From Thermocaproicibacter sp036844765 (GTDB lineage: Bacteria; Bacillota; Clostridia; Oscillospirales; Acutalibacteraceae): a DNA stretch of 61,018 nucleotides. Shown here one piece after another: positions 49,013 to 61,018 of this stretch. The notes below the pieces were generated by a model, which was not told the DNA's origin, did not search any database, and saw nothing but the letters and a program-made list of their open reading frames with translations. The stretch spans positions 1 to 61,018 of the forward strand of contig DAIUFE010000008.1 of assembly GCA_036844765.1 (NCBI GenBank). The letters run 5' to 3'. The position numbers were made by a program, and so were the translations under genes. How positions within the stretch are numbered: position 1 is the first letter of the stretch; each line of letters opens with the position of its first letter.

Positions 49013-49876
49013 TCACTCCCCCATCATATGGCAAACCGTGTCCCGGATGATCTCGCCCGCCGTCCGGGGCGCCACCCGGCCCGGAAGGGACGGCGCGAGG
49101 ATGGCCCGGATGCCGATTTTTTCCGCGGCGTCGAAATCGACGCCGCCCGGCGCGGACGCGAGGTCGACGATCAGCGAGCAGCCGCGCAGCTTCGACAGCA
49201 CGCTGCGGGTGAAGATCAGGGCCGGCACCGTGTTGAAGATCACGTCGAAACGCTCTTCCTTCTCCCCGATCCCGGCGGTTTTGACCGGCGTGTAGCCGTA
49301 CGACTCGACCCAGGCGAGATCGGCGGATTTGCGGGCGCTGACCGTCACCTCCGCGCCGATGCCCCGCAGCATGTACGCGAGGACCTTCCCGACCCTGCCG
49401 AACCCGGCCACCAGGCAGCGGCTGCCGCTGATCGTCGCGGGAAAATCCCGCACGGCGATCCCGATGGCGCCCTCCGCCGTAGGGACGGCGTTGCGCACGA
49501 CGAATTCCTCCTGGGTGTAATAGTCGTCCGCCTCGATCTCCTGCCAGATGCCGCTCGTCCGGTACAGCCGCTGCATCATGCCGCCGAAAACGCGCTTGCC
49601 GCGCATCTTCCCGGCAAAGCCGTCGTCCAGGACGATTTTGTCCTCGCCGTAATCCGTTTTCAAGGTTTTCCCGTCGTCCGTCACGGGCAGAGGAAGGATC
49701 ACCACGTCGCACCGTTCGGCGACCTCGTCGAGCGAGGCCTTCCGGACGCCGTTCGCAAACCGCACGCGGTCGAACCCGCACGCGTACACCTCAAACCCGC
49801 CGGAAACAAGGGACTCCGCCAGCGCGATCTGCCGTCCGTCGCCGCCGACAACTCCCATCGCTTTCAAATCCGCCAT
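49013..49876 (-). CDS. dpaA: dipicolinate synthase subunit A
   Basis: An oxidoreductase-like subunit of dipicolinate synthase, acting on a dihydrodipicolinate-pathway intermediate in the mother cell. I use ATG at 49876 (M-A-D-L-K-A-M-G-V-V-G-G-D), 5 bases after GGAGG; an ATG 12 bases upstream is possible. The 287-residue protein has an N-terminal G-G-D-G-R-Q motif and a Rossmann NAD-binding site L-V-A-G-F-G-R-V-G-K near residue 150. The C-terminus includes P-S-L-P-G-R-V-A-P-R-T-A-G, typical of DpaA. It heads the dpaAB operon. Confidence 0.95.
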   Translation of the reverse strand: MADLKAMGVVGGDGRQIALAESLVSGGFEVYACGFDRVRFANGVRKASLDEVAERCDVVILPLPVTDDGKTLKTDYGEDKIVLDDGFAGKMRGKRVFGGMMQRLYRTSGIWQEIEADDYYTQEEFVVRNAVPTAEGAIGIAVRDFPATISGSRCLVAGFGRVGKVLAYMLRGIGAEVTVSARKSADLAWVESYGYTPVKTAGIGEKEERFDVIFNTVPALIFTRSVLSKLRGCSLIVDLASAPGGVDFDAAEKIGIRAILAPSLPGRVAPRTAGEIIRDTVCHMMGE

Positions 49877-49918
49877 AGGAACCTCCATTCCATCGCCGTC
49901 ATCATAAATTCATTACGA

Positions 49919-49950
49919 CATAATATGGGAAGGAAAAGCCGATTGTGATA
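49919..49950 (-). promoter_or_regulatory. possible mother-cell sigma (sigma-E/K type) promoter of dpaAB
   Basis: Minus-strand CATATTATG (49919-49927) resembles the -10 of sigma-K/E promoters (CATAnnnTA), with an AC dinucleotide 17 bases upstream, as in sigma-K promoters. dpaAB is known to be expressed in the mother cell in Bacillus. No sigma-A-type pair was seen here. The match is short, so confidence is low. Confidence 0.4.
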
Positions 49951-49982
49951 AACGAAAAAAAACGCCGAATTTATTTTTCCGG

Positions 49983-50011
49983 TTGAAATTGCCGCGGAAC
50001 ATGTTTATTAT
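49983..50011 (+). promoter_or_regulatory. murC promoter
   Basis: TTGAAA (49983-49988), 17-bp spacer, TATTAT (50006-50011). It lies about 85 bp before the murC start and diverges from dpaAB. Confidence 0.7.
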
Positions 50012-50094
50012 TGATCTGTCCGGCAATATACTTACTGGAGACTTTCCCCGCGGAGAACCCGCGGATTTACTTTTATCAACCGAGGAGCGCGCTT

Positions 50095-51483
50095 ATGAAC
50101 AGCGACATTTTGTCCAAAGTAAAAAGAGTCCATTTCGTCGGGATCGGCGGGTCCGGCATGTGCCCGATCGCCGAGATCCTGTTCCATAGAGGATACCGGC
50201 TGACCGGGTCCGATATCAACGAATCCGATACCCTCGCGCGGATCCGGGGCTACGGGATCCCGGTCTTCATGGGGCACCGGCCCGAGAACGTGGCCGGCGC
50301 GGAGCTGGTCGTCTACACGGCCGCGGTCAAGCAGGATAACCCCGAGCTGGCCGCCGCCCGCAAGGCGGGGATCCCCACGGTGGAGCGGTCCGTGATGCTG
50401 GGGATAGTGGCGGGCCGGTTTCCGGAGGCCGTGGCGGTCTCCGGCACCCACGGAAAGACCACGACCACCGCGATGATCACCCAGATCCTTCTGGAAGCCG
50501 GAAAGGATCCCTCCGCGATCATCGGCGGCAAGCTCCCGCTGATCGGCGGGAACGGCCGCGCCGGGAAGTCGGACATCATCGTCTGCGAGGCGTGCGAATA
50601 TGTGGACACCTTCCTCCAGCTCCATCCGGCCGTCTCCGTGATCCTGAACATCGACAACGACCACCTGGACTATTTCGGCACGGTGGAGAACACCATCCGC
50701 TCGTTCCATCAGTTTGCCGGGCAGACGAGCGGCACGGTGATCGTCAACGGCGACAACGCCAACGCCATGAAGGCGGTGGAGGGCATCCGGAACGCGAAAA
50801 TCGTCACCTATGGCTTCGACGCCAAAAACGATTACTCCGCCGCGGATATCCGGGACACCTACCGCGCGCGCGAGCAGTTCTCCGTCCTCAAAGGCGGCCG
50901 GAGGGCGGCGGAGATCACGCTGAGCGTGCCGGGGAAGCACAACATCTACAACGCGCTCGCCGCTTTCGCCGCCGCGGAGCTGCTGGGCGTGGATGCGCCG
51001 CGCATCGCGAAGAGCCTGCACGCCTTCACCGGCGTGCACCGCCGCTTCGAGATGCTCGGGGAATTCGGCGGGATCACCGTCGCCGACGACTTCGCCCACC
51101 ACCCCACCGAGCTGAAAGCCACGCTGACCGCCGCGAAAAAGATGGGCTTTTCGCGCGTGTGGGCGGTCTTCCAGCCGCACACCTATTCGCGAACCTATCT
51201 GCTGCTCGACGATTTTGCCAAGGCGCTGCAGATCGCGGACCGGGTCGTCCTCTCCGAGATCCTCGCCGTGCGCGAGACGAACACCTACCACATCTACTCG
51301 AAGGACCTCGCCGCGAAGATCCCGGGCTGCGTCTGGTTCAAAACCTTCGAAGAGATCGCGGACTATATGGTCCGGAACGCGCGGGAGGGCGACCTGATCC
51401 TCACCCTCGGGGGCGGCGACATCTACAAGTGCGCCAACCGGATCGTCGCAAAATACAGGGCGGCGGAGCGCGGGCGGGCCTGA
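50095..51483 (+). CDS. murC: UDP-N-acetylmuramate-L-alanine ligase
   Basis: Adds the first amino acid of the peptidoglycan stem. The start is ATG at 50095 (M-N-S-D-I-L-S-K-V-K-R-V), 7 bases after GAGGAG; an upstream in-frame extension is untranslated leader. The 462-residue protein has the N-terminal UDP-binding H-F-V-G-I-G-G-S-G-M, the ATP loop S-G-T-H-G-K-T-T-T near residue 117, C-E-A-C-E-Y near 165 and D-D-F-A-H-H-P-T-E near 330, all Mur ligase signatures. It is monocistronic, ending at a strong hairpin. Confidence 0.98.
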   Translation: MNSDILSKVKRVHFVGIGGSGMCPIAEILFHRGYRLTGSDINESDTLARIRGYGIPVFMGHRPENVAGAELVVYTAAVKQDNPELAAARKAGIPTVERSVMLGIVAGRFPEAVAVSGTHGKTTTTAMITQILLEAGKDPSAIIGGKLPLIGGNGRAGKSDIIVCEACEYVDTFLQLHPAVSVILNIDNDHLDYFGTVENTIRSFHQFAGQTSGTVIVNGDNANAMKAVEGIRNAKIVTYGFDAKNDYSAADIRDTYRAREQFSVLKGGRRAAEITLSVPGKHNIYNALAAFAAAELLGVDAPRIAKSLHAFTGVHRRFEMLGEFGGITVADDFAHHPTELKATLTAAKKMGFSRVWAVFQPHTYSRTYLLLDDFAKALQIADRVVLSEILAVRETNTYHIYSKDLAAKIPGCVWFKTFEEIADYMVRNAREGDLILTLGGGDIYKCANRIVAKYRAAERGRA

Positions 51484-51507
51484 CCCGTTCTTCGGCGCTC
51501 TGAAACG

Positions 51508-51540
51508 GCGGAGGCCGCGGGAATTTCCCGCGGCCTCCGC
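51508..51540. terminator. terminator-like hairpin between convergent murC and HAD genes
   Basis: Two perfectly complementary 16-base arms (51508-51523 with 51525-51540, starting GCGGAGGCC) form a very stable hairpin. T tracts on either side are poor, so efficiency is uncertain, but it sits exactly between two convergent genes. Confidence 0.65.
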
Positions 51541-51554
51541 GCTTCTATGCTGTT

Positions 51555-52146
51555 CTATAGGATTCCGGACCGCTCCAGATACTTCTTCAGCTCTTCGGCG
51601 CCGGTGAACCGGTACCCTGCGATCCCGGCCCGGGCGGCCCCCTCGACGTTTTCCGGCAGGTCGTCGATGAAAAGGCACTCCTCCGCTTTCAAGCCGTACC
51701 GGTTCAGGAGCCGCCGGTACAGCACGGGGTCCGGCTTCAGGAGCTTCTCCCGGGCGGAGATCACGAAACCGTCGAAATACCGGAAAACCTCCGCTTTTTT
51801 ATAGTAGGAAAAGAAGGACAGCCCGGCGTTCGACAGCAGATAAAGCCCGTATCCCTTCGCTTTAAGCCGGGCGACCAGCTCCTTCATCCCCGGCATCGGC
51901 TCGAAGTGATCGGGCCATTCGTCCACGGCCCTGCGCACCTCTTCGGCGTATTCCGGGAGCCGCGCCTGCACCCGGGCGACGGCGTCGTCCTCGGTGATCG
52001 CCCCGGCGTCGAGCTGCCGCCACTCCGGCCCGCCGAACAGTTCCCGCGCCACCGCGGCGGCGGCCCGCGGGTTGCCGGTCAGCTTCCGCATATATTTCTG
52101 CGGATCGTAGACGGAAAGGACGTTGCCCATGTCGAAGATCACATTT

Positions 52147-52154
<8 letters not shown>
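51555..52154 (-). CDS. HAD superfamily hydrolase (phosphatase)
   Basis: The 199-residue protein has HAD motif I as F-D-M-G-N-V-L near residue 7, in the YihX-like form where the second Asp is replaced. A cap domain, motif II L-L-S-N-A near residue 100, a lysine in the K-P-D-P region near 140 and motif III F-I-D-D-L-P-E-N near 165 follow. It is probably a sugar-phosphate or nucleotide phosphatase; the substrate is not evident. The start overlaps the end of uvrA by 8 bases. Confidence 0.88.
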
Positions 52155-54999
<2,845 letters not shown>

Positions 55000-55019
55000 A
55001 GATTCCTCCGTTTTGGCCG

Positions 55020-56974
<1,955 letters not shown>

Positions 56975-56978
<4 letters not shown>

Positions 56979-57730
56979 TCCTGCTCCATGTTCAGCTCGG
57001 GATTAAAAAGCTCCGGCAGGACCCTGCTCTTCGCGAGCGAGACGAAATCGTTTCCGCTCACGATGATATGGTCGATCAGCCGGACCTCGACCGTGCCCAG
57101 CGCCTCGTAGATCCAGCGCGTGGTGTCCAGGTCCTGCTTCGACGGCAGGCAGTTCCCGCTCGGGTGGTTGTGGGCCAGGATGGCGTAGACGGCGTCGTAC
57201 CGCACGGCCAGCCGTACGACCTTCTTGATGTAGATGTTGGCGGCCGTGGCGCTGCCCTCGTCCACGACGTCGCAGAAAAGCATCCGGGCGCGGCTGTCAA
57301 GCAGCATCAGGACGACCGTCTCGTCCCGTCTGCCGATGAATTTTTTGGCGACCTGCTTTCCGGCCTCGTCGTAATCGTAGATCACGGTCTTGCCGCGGTC
57401 GAGGTCCTCCTCGTACCGCCTGCAGACCTGCGGGATCAGCTTGAGCAGCGTGGCGGCGGAACGCCCCACCCCCTCCACCTGCGTCAGCTCCTCGAACGGC
57501 GCGTCGAACACGCCGGAAAGGGAGCCGAAGCGGTTCAGCAGCTCGTGCGCGATCGGGTTGGTGTCCTTGAGCGGAATCGCGTAATACAGCAGCAGTTCCA
57601 GCACGGCGTGGGGCGAAAAGGAATCCAGGCCCATCTTGAGAAAGAGGCACCGGACGCGCTCCCGGTGCCCGCCGTGGACGGGCCGGCGCGCAGGACGGCC
57701 GCTCTCCGCCGGGCCGACTTTTCCCTTCAA
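56975..57730 (-). CDS. radC: RadC family JAB-domain protein
   Basis: The 251-residue protein has an N-terminal helix-hairpin-helix-like region (V-E-G-V-G-R-S-A-A near residue 85) and a C-terminal JAB/MPN domain with the full metal motif A-H-N-H-P-S-G-N-C-L-P-S-K-Q-D near residue 195. RadC's role in repair has been questioned; some evidence points to DNA processing. Here it leads directly into uvrB. The start is TTG at 57730; a later ATG (M-G-L-D-S-F) is an alternative. Confidence 0.92.
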
Positions 57731-57756
57731 CGCGGCACGACCCCTTTCTGCGGGAT

Positions 57757-58335
57757 TCAGATTTTGCGGCTGCCGGGATGGACCGGTGCGGGCGCGCCCG
57801 CCTTGCAGAGCGGACAGTCCTCCGGCGCCCAGGAGCGCAGATCGAGCGAAACGACCGCCCGGAACGGCACGCCGAAGCTGACCCGCCCCGCCGTGCGGTC
57901 CACGATCGCGCCCACGCCGGCGACGACGCCGCCCTCGCTCCGGACGATGTCCATCACCTCGCGGACGGAGCCGCCCGTGGTCACCACGTCCTCCACCACC
58001 AGCACCTTCTGGCCGGGCTGCACCCGGAAGCCGCGCCGCAGGGCCATTTTTCCGTTCTCCCCGCGCTCGGTGAAGAAATTCTCGCAGTGGAGCGTCCGGC
58101 TGATCTCATACGCCATCTGCACGGCCCCCATCGCGGGGCCGATCACGACCTCGATCCCTTCGCCGCGCCAGTTGTCGGCCAGCGCCGCGCAAAGCTCCTC
58201 GCTGTACTTCGTATCGCGGAAAATCTGCGCGCACTGAAGGTACCGGTCGCTGTGCCTGCCGGAGGTCAGCAGAAAATGTCCCTTCAGCAGAACGCCCGCT
58301 TCGTCGAAAACCTGCAGCGCCCTTTCCTGCGTCAT
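57757..58335 (-). CDS. pyrE: orotate phosphoribosyltransferase
   Basis: Adds ribose-5-phosphate to orotate in UMP synthesis. The 192-residue protein has the PRPP-binding loop V-L-V-V-E-D-V-V-T-T-G-G-S near residue 115, G-P-A-M-G-A near 70 and the N-terminal L-L-T-S-G-R-H-S-D. It heads the leftward pyrE-radC-uvrB-uvrA-HAD group; no PyrR-type leader is visible. Confidence 0.95.
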   Translation of the reverse strand: MTQERALQVFDEAGVLLKGHFLLTSGRHSDRYLQCAQIFRDTKYSEELCAALADNWRGEGIEVVIGPAMGAVQMAYEISRTLHCENFFTERGENGKMALRRGFRVQPGQKVLVVEDVVTTGGSVREVMDIVRSEGGVVAGVGAIVDRTAGRVSFGVPFRAVVSLDLRSWAPEDCPLCKAGAPAPVHPGSRKI

Positions 58336-58369
58336 TTGCCCAAAACCCCTTTTTTATGCGTTTCAGCCT

Positions 58370-58398
58370 ATTATACCCTAAAAACGCCGGTTTGAAAA
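58370..58398 (-). promoter_or_regulatory. pyrE operon promoter
   Basis: TTTTCA (58393-58398), 17-bp spacer, perfect TATAAT (58370-58375) on the minus strand, about 35 bp before pyrE. A divergent TATAAT (58434-58439, plus strand, weak -35) probably serves the pseudouridine synthase gene. Confidence 0.65.
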
Positions 58399-58478
58399 GG
58401 TGTCCCCTCCTTTTCCCCGCGGGCGGCGCATGATATAATAAAGCCCGGAAGCTATTTTTCCGCAACGGGAGTGAAGCC

Positions 58479-59435
58479 ATGAAAACCGTGACCGTCGGAC
58501 CGAACGACGCCGGGCAGCGCCTGGACAAGTTTCTGACGAAATCCTTCCCCAACCTGCCGCAGTCGATGATGTATAAAAGCATCCGGAAAAAGGACGTCAA
58601 GCGCAACGGGAAACGCTGCGAGATCTCGACGCGCCTGTGCGAAGGCGACGTGCTGAGCCTGTACCTCAAGGACGAGTTCTTTCAGACGGAGCCGAAGGAA
58701 TACGATTTCCTCAAAGCGCCGGACCGGCTCAACATCCTCTATGAAGATCAAAATATCCTGATCCTCGACAAACAGCCCGGGCTGATCGTCCACCCGGACG
58801 AGGACTACCATTTCGATTCGCTGATCGCGCGCGTGCAGCACCATCTCTACCGCAGCGGCGAATACCGTCCCGAGGAGGAGGCCAGCTTCGCGCCGGCGCT
58901 GATCAACCGCATCGACCGCAACACCGGCGGCATTGTGATGGCGGCCAAAAACGCCGAGACCCTTCGCATCATGAACGCGAAGGTCAAGGCGCGAGAGCTG
59001 AAAAAGCTCTACCTCTGCGTCGTCTGCGGAACGATGGAAAAGCGCGAGGACACGCTCGAGGCGTACCTCGTCAAAAACGAGAAGCAGAACCGGGTCCGCA
59101 TCTCGCGCCGGCCCGGAGAGGGCGCGAAGACGATCCGCACCCGCTACCGCGTGCTGGAGGAACGCGGGGGCTTCTCGCTGCTGGAGGTGGAGCTGCTGAC
59201 CGGCCGCACCCACCAGATCCGGGCGCACCTCGCGTTCCTCGGGCACCCGCTGGCCGGCGACGGAAAATACGGCCGGAACGCCGTCAACAAAAAGACGGGC
59301 TTCCCCTACCAGGCGCTGTATTCGTACAAGCTGAAATTTCAGTTCACGACCGACGCCGGGATGCTGGGCTATCTGAACGGAAAAGAGTTCGAGGCGAAGG
59401 ACGTCTGGTTTCTCGGGGAATTCCGCCGGTTTTAG
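58479..59435 (+). CDS. RluA family pseudouridine synthase
   Basis: Converts specific uridines in rRNA or tRNA to pseudouridine. The 318-residue protein has an N-terminal S4 domain (D-A-G-Q-R-L-D-K-F-L) and the catalytic Asp in the family motif N-R-I-D-R-N-T-G-G-I near residue 145. The C-terminal L-L-T-G-R-T-H-Q-I-R-A-H-L near 245 and H-P-L-A-G-D-G-K-Y-G are also family signatures. The exact target (RluC/D type) cannot be told from sequence alone. It is monocistronic and convergent with polC, 30 bp apart, with a small GGCGC/GCGCC hairpin between. Confidence 0.95.
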   Translation: MKTVTVGPNDAGQRLDKFLTKSFPNLPQSMMYKSIRKKDVKRNGKRCEISTRLCEGDVLSLYLKDEFFQTEPKEYDFLKAPDRLNILYEDQNILILDKQPGLIVHPDEDYHFDSLIARVQHHLYRSGEYRPEEEASFAPALINRIDRNTGGIVMAAKNAETLRIMNAKVKARELKKLYLCVVCGTMEKREDTLEAYLVKNEKQNRVRISRRPGEGAKTIRTRYRVLEERGGFSLLEVELLTGRTHQIRAHLAFLGHPLAGDGKYGRNAVNKKTGFPYQALYSYKLKFQFTTDAGMLGYLNGKEFEAKDVWFLGEFRRF

Positions 59436-59465
59436 GCGCCGAAGCCAGAAGCGCCCGCCGCCGGG

Positions 59466-61018
59466 CTAAAACAGCGTCATCTGACTGCTTTCCGGCAGAC
59501 CCGCGAGCACGCCGCACTGCGCGAGCGTCTCGATCACGGATTTCGACACTTTCGACCGCGCCTGCAGGTCTTCGACCGAGAGGTACGGCCCTTTTTCCTT
59601 GGCCTCGGCCAGGCTGTTGGCCGCCGCCTCACCCACGCCGGCGAGCGAGAGGAAGGGCATGCGGATCTTCCCGTCCTCCACCAGAAACTTCCGGGCGTCG
59701 GAACGGTAGAGGTCCACCGGGAGGACCCCGATGCCGCGGGCGAGCATCTCGTTGACGATCTGGAGCGTCGCGTAGGCGGCCTCTTCCTTGGCGGTGGCCT
59801 CCTTGCCCTTCATGGCGATCTCGTTCATCCGGCGGCGGACCGCCCCGCGCCCCCGGATCACGAGCGCGCCGTCGAAATCCTCGCCGCGGACGGTGAAATA
59901 GGCCGCGTAATATTCGACGGCGCGGTGGACCTTGTACCAGCCCAACCGCAGGGTGGAGATCATATAGGCGGCGGCGTGGGCCTTCGGGAACATGTATTTG
60001 ATCTTCATGCAGGAATCGATATACCACTGGGGAACGCCGTGGTCCTTCATGGCCTGAATATAATCGCCGGTCAGCTTGGTGGGCGCCCGGCCCTTGCGGA
60101 CGATCTCCATGATCTTGAACGCCGTTTTGGGCTCGACGCCCTTGCCGAGCAGATAGGTCATGATGCTGTCGCGCGTCCCGATCACTTCCGAAATGGTGCA
60201 GGTGCCCTTCTTGATCAGCTCCTGCGCGTTGCCGAGCCACACGTCGGTGCCGTGCGAAAGCCCGGAGACCTGCAGCAGGTCCGAGAAGGTCTTCGGCTTG
60301 GAATCCATCAGCATCTGGCGGACGAAGCTGGTGCCGACCTCCGGCAGCGAGAACGTGCCGGTGGGGGAATCGATGTCCTCCGGGGCGACGCCGAGGGCCT
60401 TGGTCGAGTGGAACAGCGACATCACCTCGGGGTCGCTCATCGAGACGTCCATCACCGGGATGCCGGTGTATTTTTCCAGGTAGCGGTAGATGGTGGGCAC
60501 ATCGTGGCCGAGCTCGTCCAGCTTGCAGATGGTGTCGTGGATCGAATGGAAATCGAAGTGGGTGGTGATGTTGTCGGAATCCTGATCGTTCGCCGGATGC
60601 TGCACGGGGCAGAAATCGTAGATTTCCATCCCCTTCGGGACCACGACCATGCCGCCCGGGTGCTGGCCCGTCGTGCGCTTGACGCCGGTGCAGCCCGCGG
60701 CGAGGCGCAGCTCCTCCGCGCGGTGCAGGGTGACGCCGTGCTCCTCCTCGTATTTCTTGACGAAGCCGATGGCGGTCTTATCCGCAACGGTGGCGATGGT
60801 GCCGGCCTTGAACACGCTGCTCTTGCCGAACAGCATCTCGGTGTAGCGGTGCGCGCTGGACTGGTACTCCCCCGAGAAGTTCAGGTCGATATCCGGCGTC
60901 TTGTCTCCGTCGAAGCCGAGGAAGGTCTCGAACGGGATGGTATGGCCGTCGCGGTTGTACTCCGCGCCGCAGACCGGGCATTTTTTCGGCGGCAGGTCGA
61001 AGCCGCTGCCGACGCTGC
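59466..61018 (-). CDS. polC: DNA polymerase III alpha subunit, PolC type, C-terminal part
   Basis: The frame is open to the right edge, so only the last 517 codons are visible; the N-terminal, exonuclease and much of the palm region lie outside. Visible features are zinc-binding cysteines (C-P-V-C-G-A near the edge), the catalytic D-I-D-L-N-F-S-G-E-Y motif, G-T-I-A-T-V-A-D-K-T-A, and the finger-region segments typical of PolC. The extreme C-terminus S-Q-M-T-L-F is a beta-clamp-binding motif. PolC is the replicative polymerase of low-GC Gram-positives and Clostridia. Confidence 0.97.
   Translation of the reverse strand, partial: SVGSGFDLPPKKCPVCGAEYNRDGHTIPFETFLGFDGDKTPDIDLNFSGEYQSSAHRYTEMLFGKSSVFKAGTIATVADKTAIGFVKKYEEEHGVTLHRAEELRLAAGCTGVKRTTGQHPGGMVVVPKGMEIYDFCPVQHPANDQDSDNITTHFDFHSIHDTICKLDELGHDVPTIYRYLEKYTGIPVMDVSMSDPEVMSLFHSTKALGVAPEDIDSPTGTFSLPEVGTSFVRQMLMDSKPKTFSDLLQVSGLSHGTDVWLGNAQELIKKGTCTISEVIGTRDSIMTYLLGKGVEPKTAFKIMEIVRKGRAPTKLTGDYIQAMKDHGVPQWYIDSCMKIKYMFPKAHAAAYMISTLRLGWYKVHRAVEYYAAYFTVRGEDFDGALVIRGRGAVRRRMNEIAMKGKEATAKEEAAYATLQIVNEMLARGIGVLPVDLYRSDARKFLVEDGKIRMPFLSLAGVGEAAANSLAEAKEKGPYLSVEDLQARSKVSKSVIETLAQCGVLAGLPESSQMTLF

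Overview
The window looks like the chromosome of an anaerobic, endospore-forming member of the Clostridia (Oscillospiraceae-like). This is inferred from dipicolinate synthase genes (dpaA/dpaB), LL-diaminopimelate aminotransferase, a PolC-type polymerase III, a tyrosyl T-box leader, an ANTAR regulator beside glnA, and a high-GC chromosome with Clostridia-style gene order (dxs-tlyA-nadK-argR-recN). No tRNA, rRNA, CRISPR array or insertion sequence was seen.

Region 1 (1 to about 15,225) is a defective prophage of the contractile-tail (PBSX/XkdK-type) class. Its leftward late genes run in canonical order: sheath remnant, tail tube, tail-assembly chaperone with a -1 frameshift extension, tape measure, LysM protein, hub, two small baseplate genes, baseplate J, YmfQ-like protein and a tail fibre cut by the left edge. 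The sheath gene has lost its N-terminal part and is fused in frame to an early XRE-type regulator. The junction marks a deletion that removed the portal, capsid, terminase and replication genes. To its right lie the regulatory switch (a divergent promoter pair with TTACGTAA-type operators), two or three HTH regulators, a 560-bp stretch with candidate small ORFs and hairpins, a repressor with a convergent antisense mini-gene, a PH-like/zinc-ribbon protein, and a tyrosine integrase ending 146 bp from the 3' end of guaA, the probable attachment site.

Region 2 (15,226 to 30,190) is leftward biosynthesis: guaA, glmS and purA from one promoter; carA-carB-purC-purF-purB as a tightly packed cluster; then dapL and dapF.

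Region 3 (30,202 to 36,530) holds glnA with an ANTAR antiterminator, a YfhO-type membrane protein, and tyrS behind a T-box leader with a clear promoter.

Region 4 (36,524 to 46,770) is one long leftward run: yfmF-yfmH-lgt-folD-dxs-tlyA-nadK-argR-recN, covering EF-P-associated peptidase-like proteins, lipoprotein modification, folate, isoprenoid and NADP synthesis, arginine control and recombination repair.

Region 5 (46,900 to 61,018) has an EamA transporter, a zinc-ribbon membrane protein, dpaA-dpaB, murC, then the leftward pyrE-radC-uvrB-uvrA-HAD cluster, an RluA-type pseudouridine synthase, and the C-terminal part of polC cut by the right edge.
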